A stretch of 64,000 bases of DNA, taken from Streptomyces viridiviolaceus (lineage in GTDB: Bacteria > Actinomycetota > Actinomycetes > Streptomycetales > Streptomycetaceae). The stretch's first letter is position 1; every line of letters begins with the position of its first letter. A program made the translations under genes and the position numbers. The DNA lies in assembly GCF_014650995.1 (NCBI RefSeq), contig NZ_BMWA01000009.1, positions 272,401-336,400 on the forward strand, written 5' to 3'. This document shows, piece after piece, positions 41,042 through 47,750 of this stretch. The notes below the pieces were generated by a model, which saw only the letters and a program-made list of their open reading frames with translations, was not told where the DNA came from and made no database searches.

Positions 41042-42712
41042 TCAGCCGCCCGCCTTCAGCAGCGACGCCACGATCGGTCCGGCGGTGTCACCGCCGTGCC
41101 CGCCCGCCTGCACCACGCCCGCCGCGGCCAGGTCGCCCCGGTACGCGGTGAACCAGCCGTTGGGCTTCTTCTGGCCGTCGACCTCCGCGGATCCGGTCTT
41201 CGCCCCGACGTCCCCGCTCACCCCGGACATCGCCTCCGCCGCCGTGCCGTACGCCGCCGTGTAGGACATCAGCTCGCGCAGCTGCGTCAGCGTGGACGCG
41301 GACAGCGTGCGGGAGGCGGTGGCGAGCTTCCGCCCGTCCACCGAGGGGGCGACCAGGTACGGCTGGTGGAAGGTGCCCGTCCGGATCGTCGCCGACACGG
41401 ACGCCATGTTGAGCGGGTTCATCCGCACCCCGCCCTGCCCGATGAGCGAGGCGGCCATCGGGGCCGCGCTCTGCACCGGCACCGCGCCGTCGAAGGACGG
41501 CACACCGATCGCCCAGTTGTTCATCGACAGCCCGAACACCTGCTGGGCCTGCTTGGTCAGGTCGTCGTTCTTCAGCTTCGGCGCCTGACTGATGAAGGCG
41601 GTGTTGCAGGAACGGGCGAAGCTCGCCTTGAACGTGCCGTCCTTGATCTCGAACTTGTCGTCGTTCTGGAACTTCCAGCCGCCGTAGGTGAAGTACTTGG
41701 GGCACGGGTGCTTCTTGTCGATCGACGCCAGGCCCTTCTCGATCAGCAGCGAGGAGGTGATGACCTTCATCGTGGAGCCGGGGGCGAGGGAGCCCTGGAA
41801 GGCGGTGTTGAAGCCGTGGCTGCCGTTGGCGGCCGCGAGGATCTCGCCCGTGGAGGCGCGCAGCAGGACGACCGACGCCCGCTCCTTGCCGGCCACCTGC
41901 TGCTCGGCGGCGGACTGCAGACGCGGGTCCAGGGTCGTCTTCACGGTGCCGGGCGTGCCCTCGCTCAGCTCCAGCAGCGTCTTGTCGGAGACCTTGGCCG
42001 CCTTGGACTCCTTGCCGCGCACCACCCGCAGCTCGATGCCCGCCGAGCCGCCGGCCTTCTCGCCGTACTTCTCCCGCAGTCCGTCCAGGACGGTACCGAG
42101 CGAGGGGTACTTCGCGGCCGTGATCTCCCCGCCGTCGCGGTCCAGCGCCTTCACCGGCGGCGTCCCCGACTCCCCGGTGACCAGTTTGTCGCCGTCCCGC
42201 AGCTCGGGGTGGACGACGGAAGGCTTCCAGTCCACGCGCGGTTCGCCGTCGCCGGCCCGGCGTACGACGGTCAGCGCGCCGTCGTACGCCAGCGGCTTGC
42301 TCGTGTCCTCGAAGGCCACCGTCGCCTTGACGGAGAACGGCACCTCGGCGCCGGACGGCGTGCCCGGGGTGAGGGTGACGTCCTTGATCCGCGCGTCCTC
42401 GGTGTAGCCGGTGAGCAGGGCCTCGGCGGCCTCGGCGTCGTCCGTCGCGGCGGCGGCCTCGGCGACCGCGCCGCGCTGCCAGGCCGTGAGGAACCGCTGT
42501 GCCGCACCGGTGACCTCGGCCGCCGAGAGCGGGCCGGTCTTCACCTTCTCCCCGGCCGCCGACGTCGTACGTGCCGTGTCCTCGCCGGCCGCCGTGCCGC
42601 CGTACAGCGCGTAGGCACCGAACCCGGCACCGCCGACGACCACGGCGACCACGCCGCCGATCACGGCTGGTCTCGTCCTGCGCCGCTCGGCGGCGGCCCT
42701 TCTCCTGCCCAC
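41042..42712 (-). CDS. Penicillin-binding protein with MecA-N (NTF2-like) domain, copy 1
   Basis: 556 aa from GTG 42712. A basic N-terminus and signal anchor (AVIGGVVAVVVGGAGFGAYALY) precede an NTF2-like MecA_N domain (about 60-160), a PBP dimerisation region and the transpeptidase domain. All active-site motifs are intact: PGSTMKVIT (S-x-x-K), SCNTAF (S-x-N), AKTGSAEV (K-T-G). A D,D-transpeptidase of class B, cross-linking peptidoglycan outside the membrane. It is clearly paralogous to the next gene; both lie beside ssgE, suggesting sporulation-wall synthesis. Confidence 0.93.
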   Translation of the reverse strand: MGRRRAAAERRRTRPAVIGGVVAVVVGGAGFGAYALYGGTAAGEDTARTTSAAGEKVKTGPLSAAEVTGAAQRFLTAWQRGAVAEAAAATDDAEAAEALLTGYTEDARIKDVTLTPGTPSGAEVPFSVKATVAFEDTSKPLAYDGALTVVRRAGDGEPRVDWKPSVVHPELRDGDKLVTGESGTPPVKALDRDGGEITAAKYPSLGTVLDGLREKYGEKAGGSAGIELRVVRGKESKAAKVSDKTLLELSEGTPGTVKTTLDPRLQSAAEQQVAGKERASVVLLRASTGEILAAANGSHGFNTAFQGSLAPGSTMKVITSSLLIEKGLASIDKKHPCPKYFTYGGWKFQNDDKFEIKDGTFKASFARSCNTAFISQAPKLKNDDLTKQAQQVFGLSMNNWAIGVPSFDGAVPVQSAAPMAASLIGQGGVRMNPLNMASVSATIRTGTFHQPYLVAPSVDGRKLATASRTLSASTLTQLRELMSYTAAYGTAAEAMSGVSGDVGAKTGSAEVDGQKKPNGWFTAYRGDLAAAGVVQAGGHGGDTAGPIVASLLKAGG

Positions 42713-42819
42713 TGCGTCCCGTTCCTCGTCGATCCCCAGGGCCTCGGCCCTCGATGCCGTCGTCGCCTCACGCTTCCAACGACGGCGACCACCCTAGGGT
42801 CCCGTCCCGCCGGCCGCGT

Positions 42820-44454
42820 TCAGCCGCCCGCCCTCAGGACGTCCGCCACGATCGGGCCGGCCGCGTCGCCGCCGTGGCCGCCCTCCTCGGTCATGGCCGC
42901 CGCCGCCACGTCGCCCCGGAAACCGGTGAACCAGCTGTTGGACGTGGTCTGCCCGTCGACCTCGGCCGACCCGGTCTTCGCGCCGATGTCGCCGCCGAGC
43001 CCCGCCATGGCCTCCTGGGCGGTGCCCTGCGTGGCGGTGAGCCGCATCATCTGCTTGAGCTGGGCGGCGGTGCTCTGTGGCAGGCCCTTGGCGGTGGCCA
43101 GCTGCCGGCCGTCCAGCTCCGGCGGGACCAGATAGGGCTGGCGGAAGGTGCCGGTGATGGCGGTCGCCGTCACCGAGGCCATGTTCAGCGGGTTCATCTG
43201 CACCTGGCCCTGGCCGATGGCGTTGGCCGCGCGGTCCGGGCCGCCCGAGGCGGGCACGCTGCCGTCAAAGGAGACGACGCCGGTCTTCCAGTCGTCCCGC
43301 CCCAGCCCGAACCGCTCCTGGGCCTCGGCCGTCAGCGAGGCGTCCGTGAGCGGCTCCTCGTCGACGAGCTTGATGAAGGCGGTGTTGCAGGACCGCAGGA
43401 AGCTGTTGGCCAGCGTGGCGCCCTCATCGGGCTCCATGCCCGTCAGGTTCTTGAAGGTCTGGCTCTGCCAGGTGGCGGTGTCCGGGCAGGGCGCCGGGCC
43501 GTTCATCGAGGTCACGCCGTTGTCGATGAGCATCGCCGCCGTGATGATCTTCATGGTGGAGCCGGGTGCGACCCGCCCCTGGAAGGCCGCGTTGAAGCCG
43601 TCCGCCCGGTTGTTCGCCACGGCCAGCACCTCGCCGGTGCTCGGCTTCACCGCGACCACGGAGGACTCGCCGTACCGCTCGACCGCCTTCTCGGCCGCCG
43701 CCTGAACGCCCGCGCTCAGCGTCGTCCGCAGCTTGCCGGGCTCGCCCTCGGCCAGGGTGAGCAACGGGGTGTCGGCGGCCTCCTGGGCCGCGTGCCGGAT
43801 CACCAGCTCGACGCCGGGGGTGCCACCCGCCTTGTCGCCGTACTTCTGGCGCAGCGTGTCCAGGACCGGCCCGAGCGAGGGGTACTTCTCCTTCGTCAGC
43901 ACGGTGCCGTTGCGGTCCACCGCCTCGATCGGCGGGCTCGCCGACTCCTCGGTGACCAGTGTGTCGTCCGGCTGCTTCAGCTCGGGGTGGACGACGGACG
44001 GCCGCCAGTCGACCAGCGCGCGTCCGGTGGTCTCGCCGCGCACCACGGTCAGCCGGCTCTTGTACGTCAGCGGCTCGGTCTTCCCCTCGAAGGACACCTT
44101 CGCGCTGACGGTGAACGGCACGGTGACGCCGCTCGCCGTGCCGGGCGTGATCTTCACGCCGGTGATGTGGGCGTCCTCGCCGTAGGCCGTGAGCAGGGTC
44201 TCGGCCGCCGCGTCGTTGTTCGTGTACGACGCGGCCGTCGCCGCCTGTCCCTTCTCCCAGGCCGAGAAGAACTTCTCCGTCGTCTGCGCGACCTCGTCGC
44301 CGCTGGGCGGCCCGCTCTTCGGCGCCGAACCGGCCGCCCCCGAGCCCCCGCCGCCGTCCAGCGCCGACACGACGTTGTAGGCGCCGTAGCCCGCTCCGCC
44401 CACCATCACGGCGAACACTCCGCCTATGACGGCGGCCTTCACCCCCTTGCCCAT
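42820..44454 (-). CDS. Penicillin-binding protein with MecA-N domain, copy 2
   Basis: 544 aa from ATG 44454. Same architecture as the downstream paralogue: signal anchor AVIGGVFAVMVGGAGYGAYNVV, MecA_N domain (about 55-155), transpeptidase with PGSTMKIIT, SCNTAF and AKTGSAEVDGQ. The two proteins share long blocks (for example QEAMAGLGGDIGAKTGSAEV against AEAMSGVSGDVGAKTGSAEV), so they arose by tandem duplication. A perfect 18-bp palindrome lies 39 bp upstream of the start, downstream of a possible -10 TAGAGT (44529-44534), so transcription is probably regulated. Confidence 0.93.
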   Translation of the reverse strand: MGKGVKAAVIGGVFAVMVGGAGYGAYNVVSALDGGGGSGAAGSAPKSGPPSGDEVAQTTEKFFSAWEKGQAATAASYTNNDAAAETLLTAYGEDAHITGVKITPGTASGVTVPFTVSAKVSFEGKTEPLTYKSRLTVVRGETTGRALVDWRPSVVHPELKQPDDTLVTEESASPPIEAVDRNGTVLTKEKYPSLGPVLDTLRQKYGDKAGGTPGVELVIRHAAQEAADTPLLTLAEGEPGKLRTTLSAGVQAAAEKAVERYGESSVVAVKPSTGEVLAVANNRADGFNAAFQGRVAPGSTMKIITAAMLIDNGVTSMNGPAPCPDTATWQSQTFKNLTGMEPDEGATLANSFLRSCNTAFIKLVDEEPLTDASLTAEAQERFGLGRDDWKTGVVSFDGSVPASGGPDRAANAIGQGQVQMNPLNMASVTATAITGTFRQPYLVPPELDGRQLATAKGLPQSTAAQLKQMMRLTATQGTAQEAMAGLGGDIGAKTGSAEVDGQTTSNSWFTGFRGDVAAAAMTEEGGHGGDAAGPIVADVLRAGG

Positions 44455-44492
44455 TGGGCCGTCCCCTCCCCGTGGGGGCCTCCCCGCACGTC

Positions 44493-44510
44493 TTCTGAAC
44501 GTGTTCAGAA
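44493..44510. promoter_or_regulatory. Perfect 18-bp palindrome upstream of PBP copy 2
   Basis: TTCTGAACGTGTTCAGAA, 8-bp arms around GT, lies 39-56 bp before the PBP start codon. It has the form of a TetR- or GntR-type operator; the regulator is not in the immediate neighbourhood. Confidence 0.7.
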
Positions 44511-44685
44511 AGGCCGATCGTGGCGCTCACTCTAGGCGCACGGAACGACACACGGCACGGACGTTTCCGTTTATTGGCCGAACGGAGATCAGCCGGCTGA
44601 CCCGGATCGCGGACAGACCGGGGCGTTCCCTGCCGGGCTTGGGGCGTTCCGTGAACCGAGCCCGTACCTGACGGGCCCGCGCCGC

Positions 44686-45471
44686 CTAGCGCCGCAGCGC
44701 CCGATTGCCCCTGCGCGTCCGCTGCACGTCGGCCACGAGCTGGTGCAGGCGCTTTGTCGGGTACAGGCCCAGTTCGTCGCGAAGGCGCCGGGCGTACCGT
44801 TCGAAGTGATGGACGGCCTCGGACGCATTGCCCTCGGCCAGGTAGGCCCGGATGAGAGAGGTCTGGCTGCTCTCCCGCAGAGGATCTGCCTGGACGGCCA
44901 CCTGGGCGGCCGACACCGCTCCGGCGAACTCCTCGGCGTCGATGAACGTGTCCGCCAGGGCCTCGAGGGCGTGCAGACGCAACTGGCGCCAGTTCTCGGC
45001 CTCCACGAGGGCCCACTCGTCGTACCAGCCGGGCAACAGGTCCGCGGAGAGGTCGTCGACGGTCGCCGCCGTCACGTGGAGCGCCTCACCCGGGACCCGG
45101 CGGGCGACGAGCTGCTGGGCCAGTGACCGTGCGTGGTACAGGTCCACGGTGACGTCCCGCGCGAGCCTGACCTCGGTGGGGGTCACCTCCAGCGCCCTCC
45201 TGCCCATGCTGCGCATCCGTGACAACGCCGCCCGCAGATTCGTGTACGCACACTGCTCGGGGGCCTTGGGCCAGAGGTTGCCGGCGATCAGACTCCGGGG
45301 TACGGAAGTCCGGCAATTGAGTGCGACAAATGCCAGAAGTCGTTTCGAGCCCACTGGGACTGCCACCGGCACATCGTTGACCAGGAGGTCGAAGCCGCCG
45401 AGGAGAGCGATGTGCACGGAGGGCTTGTTCTTCACACCCAGGGCTGAGGAAGCGAGATCACGTGCCGTCAT
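44686..45471 (-). CDS. SARP-type (AfsR/DnrI/RedD-like) regulator
   Basis: 261 aa from ATG 45471. Residues about 20-100 form an OmpR-type winged helix (HIALLGGFDLLVNDVPVAVPVGSKRLLAFVALN ... LWPKAPEQCAYTNLRAALSRMRS). Residues 105-250 are a BTAD domain (VDLYHARSLAQQL, LLPGWYDEWALVEAENWRQLRLHALEALAD, AAQVAVQADPLRESSQTSLIRAYLAEGNASEAVHHFERYARRLRDELGLYPT). SARPs usually activate nearby secondary-metabolism genes via direct heptamer repeats. Here no biosynthetic cluster is present; the nearest targets are the divergent secreted repeat proteins. Confidence 0.92.
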   Translation of the reverse strand: MTARDLASSALGVKNKPSVHIALLGGFDLLVNDVPVAVPVGSKRLLAFVALNCRTSVPRSLIAGNLWPKAPEQCAYTNLRAALSRMRSMGRRALEVTPTEVRLARDVTVDLYHARSLAQQLVARRVPGEALHVTAATVDDLSADLLPGWYDEWALVEAENWRQLRLHALEALADTFIDAEEFAGAVSAAQVAVQADPLRESSQTSLIRAYLAEGNASEAVHHFERYARRLRDELGLYPTKRLHQLVADVQRTRRGNRALRR

Positions 45472-45916
45472 AGCTGCCTTAACGCTTAGGCGGGCCGGTC
45501 GGACCGCTCGCCGACCGGCTTCGCTGTCGTTGCCCAGAGGCTTACGATCTACTGTCCTACGGATCTATCTTGCTGTGCCCGTCCACGCTTGTCGAACCGT
45601 GCGCGCTTGTTGAAAGGCGGAGGTCGAGGCTGGGGCGGCCGCCCGACAGTCCGCCGCTCCCGGCCCCGGGTCAGGTCCGGAGCCCGGGTGATCGTCACCG
45701 CGCGAATTCCATCCCGGTTGCTATTAAGTGAGAATTCCGAAATAGCAGTTCATGACTTTCGGGTGGTGCCGCGCCGGGATGGCAAACGGGTGATTGGGGA
45801 ACCGACACGGGTCTCCGGGTACGGCGTGAATCCCTTCCCTTTAATACCTTTGGGTCTATTCCATTGCGTCCGGGTAATCGAGCCCGTGCAAGGGGCAGGA
45901 ACAGAGGCAGGGATCC
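45472..45916. promoter_or_regulatory. 445-bp regulatory gap between the SARP gene and the first repeat-protein gene
   Basis: No gene seen. The DNA is AT-richer than its surroundings from about 45700 to 45880. It contains a nested dyad: outer arms CCATCCCGG (45709-45717) and CCGGGATGG (45774-45782), inner arms TGCTATT (45719-45725) and AATAGCA (45741-45747) around GAATTC. Further up, GCTTGTCGAAC (45587) recurs as GCTTGTTGAAA (45605), 18 bp apart, a possible SARP-type direct repeat though the spacing is not the usual 11 or 22 bp. Confidence 0.6.
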
Positions 45917-46294
45917 ATGCGTACGTTTCAGAGATTCGTGATCACCACGGCGGCCACGGGCCTGGTCGTCCTCGGCGCGGGCAGCGCCCATGCCATCGGC
46001 TTCGGGCACGCCGGCGCCGACGGGAGCCAGTACTCCGTCACCATCGGCCTGCCCGAGGACGCACCGCAGACGCGGCAGGCGGCCGAGGACGGCTCGGGCG
46101 GCATCCAGCAGGCCAACGAGCAGCAGGCGCAGGCCGCGCCGGGCGGCGTGCAGCAGGCGAACATCCAGCAGGCGCAGGCCGCGCCGGGCGGCGTGCAGCA
46201 GGCGAACATCCAGCAGGCGCAGGGGCTGCTGGGTGGCTTGGTGCAGATCAACATGCAGCAGGTGCAGCCCGCTTCGGCCCCTGCCGCTAGCTGA
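45917..46294 (+). CDS. Secreted Gln/Asn-rich repeat protein, short form (3 repeats)
   Basis: 125 aa. A Sec signal peptide ends at AGSAHA (cleavage about residue 26). The mature N-terminus (IGFGHAGADGSQYSVTIGLPEDAPQTRQ) is followed by three 15-residue repeats of the form G-G-x-Q-Q-A-N-x-Q-Q-A-Q-x-x-P and a diverged fourth, GGLVQINMQQVQ. No cysteine in the mature protein and no sortase or anchor motif. I know no family with this repeat. The same repeat core makes up most of the next gene, and both genes end in terminators with the same stem core. The regulator upstream is a SARP on the opposite strand. Confidence 0.8.
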   Translation: MRTFQRFVITTAATGLVVLGAGSAHAIGFGHAGADGSQYSVTIGLPEDAPQTRQAAEDGSGGIQQANEQQAQAAPGGVQQANIQQAQAAPGGVQQANIQQAQGLLGGLVQINMQQVQPASAPAAS

Positions 46295-46330
46295 GCGCCC
46301 CGGAGCTCGCCGGTCTGCTCCGGCAACACG

Positions 46331-46356
46331 AACCCGCCACGAATCCGTGGCGGGTT
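46331..46356 (+). terminator. Terminator of the short repeat-protein gene
   Basis: The 11-bp stem AACCCGCCACG / CGTGGCGGGTT has a 4-nt loop. Its stem sequence recurs in the terminator at 47686. Confidence 0.88.
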
Positions 46357-46503
46357 CCGCCGTTTCCGGACGCGATTCACCACCTTCTGCCAGGGCTTCT
46401 GGGGGCCCGGTCACGTCGGCGTCACGCCGCGGTGATGCCGGGCATTCCAGGATGAGCTGGTCCAGGCAAGCGCAAACCGCTTTCACACATGAGGGAAAAC
46501 ACC

Positions 46504-47622
46504 ATGGTGATGAGAAGCATCCGGCAACGAATACCTCGCCTGATAGGCGCGTCCTGCTTGGCGGCGGGGCTCGTCGGCGGGGCCGGCGTTGCGAGCGTCG
46601 CGGCAGCGCCTCAGGACGTGTCCAAGGCCTCAACCGCCGTACCCTCACAGTTCTGCGCGGTCAGAGACGTAACGGGCGTCCTCAGGTTCGTTGAATGCCC
46701 CGGCATTCAGCAGGGGAACCTGCAGCAGGCGCAGGGTGTGCCCGGTGGGATCCAGCAGGGCAATCTGCAGCAGGCGCAGGGTGTGCCTGGCGGCATTCAG
46801 CAGGGGAACCTGCAGCAGGCGCAGGGTGTGCCTGGTGGGATCCAGCAGGGCAATCTGCAGCAGGCGCAGGGTGTGCCTGGCGGCATTCAGCAGGGCAATC
46901 TGCAGCAGGCGCAGGGTCGCGGTGGGATCCAGCAGGGGAACCTGCAGCAGGCCCAGGGTGTGCCTGGCGGCATTCAGCAGGGCAATCTGCAGCAGGCTCA
47001 GGGTCGCGGTGGGATCCAGCAGGGGAACCTGCAGCAGGCCCAGGGTGTGCCTGGCGGCATTCAGCAGGGGAACCTGCAGCAGGCTCAGGGTCGCGGTGGG
47101 ATCCAGCAGGGGAACCTGCAGCAGGCGCAGGGTGTGCCTGGTGGCATTCAGCAGGGGAACCTGCAGCAGGCGCAGGGTGTGCCTGGTGGGATCCAGCAGG
47201 GCAATCTGCAGCAGGCGCAGGGTCGCGGTGGGATCCAGCAGGGGAACCTGCAGCAGGCGCAGGGTGTGCCTGGTGGCATTCAGCAGGGCAATCTGCAGCA
47301 GGCTCAGGGTCGCGGTGGGATCCAGCAGGGGAACCTGCAGCAGGCGCAGGGTGTGCCCGGTGGGATCCAGCAGGGCAATCTGCAGCAGGCTCAGGGTGTG
47401 CCTGGTGGCATCCAGCAGGGGAACCTGCAGCAGGCCCAGGGTGCACCCGGTGGCATCCAGCAGGGCAATCTGCAGCAGGCGCAGGGTGCACCCGGTGGGA
47501 TCCAGCAGGGGAACCTGCAGCAGGCGCAGGGTGCACCCGGTGGGATCCAGCAGGGCAATCTGCAGCAGGCCCAGGGAGCACCTGGTGGCATGCAGCAGGG
47601 GAACCTGCAGCAGGCCCAGTGA
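46504..47622 (+). CDS. Secreted Gln/Asn-rich repeat protein, long form (21 repeats)
   Basis: About 372 aa from ATG 46504 (GAGGG 8 nt upstream). The signal peptide runs to about VASVAA (IGASCLAAGLVGGAGVASVAA). A short N-terminal part with two cysteines follows (SQFCAVRDVTGVLRFVEC, 13 residues apart, possibly a disulfide). Then come 306 residues of tandem repeats: 15 units of G-I-Q-Q-G-N-L-Q-Q-A-Q-G-[VA]-P-G, 5 units of 14 residues ending G-R-G, and a final 11-residue unit. Composition is Gln/Gly with regular Asn and Leu/Ile, as in beta-solenoid or amyloid-forming repeats. No known family is recognised; an extracellular structural or aggregating role is inferred. Confidence 0.85.
   Translation: MVMRSIRQRIPRLIGASCLAAGLVGGAGVASVAAAPQDVSKASTAVPSQFCAVRDVTGVLRFVECPGIQQGNLQQAQGVPGGIQQGNLQQAQGVPGGIQQGNLQQAQGVPGGIQQGNLQQAQGVPGGIQQGNLQQAQGRGGIQQGNLQQAQGVPGGIQQGNLQQAQGRGGIQQGNLQQAQGVPGGIQQGNLQQAQGRGGIQQGNLQQAQGVPGGIQQGNLQQAQGVPGGIQQGNLQQAQGRGGIQQGNLQQAQGVPGGIQQGNLQQAQGRGGIQQGNLQQAQGVPGGIQQGNLQQAQGVPGGIQQGNLQQAQGAPGGIQQGNLQQAQGAPGGIQQGNLQQAQGAPGGIQQGNLQQAQGAPGGMQQGNLQQAQ
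46702..47619 (+). repeat. 45/42-bp coding tandem repeat array (21 units)
   Basis: 918 bp of near-identical units. Two synonymous variants, one with GGGGAACCTGCAG and one with GGGCAATCTGCAG, alternate in parts of the array, giving a 90-bp higher-order period at the start. Five units are 42 bp, where GTGCCTGGC-type codons are replaced by CGC-GGT. The last four spacers carry GCACCC/GCACCT (Ala-Pro) instead of GTGCCT. Every unit has a CTGCAG hexamer. Confidence 0.95.
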
Positions 47623-47685
47623 GCAACCGGTCATGACCGGGTCGCGTGCTGAACGCGCCCGACCCGGTCAGCCGGCCTCGACGAC

Positions 47686-47717
47686 GCGAACCCGCCACGG
47701 TCCCGTGGCGGGTTCGC
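47686..47717. terminator. Terminator shared by the long repeat-protein gene and pmt
   Basis: A 15-bp stem (GCGAACCCGCCACGG against its complement) with a 2-nt loop between convergent genes. It contains the same AACCCGCCACG core as the terminator at 46331. Confidence 0.9.
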
Positions 47718-47750
47718 CGATCCGGACCGGAACAGGGCCGGAGCCGTCGG

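Noticed and set aside
46702..47619. CRISPR-like array
   Set aside because: Units are contiguous coding repeats without unique spacers and no cas genes are nearby.
46645..47698. Open frames on the opposite strand through the repeat array
   Set aside because: A repeat unit of 45 or 42 bp without stops keeps several frames open automatically; only the forward frame has a ribosome-binding site, signal peptide and terminator.
44686..47717. Secondary-metabolite cluster attached to the SARP gene
   Set aside because: No PKS, NRPS, terpene or RiPP-modifying genes flank it; the neighbours are PBPs and pmt.
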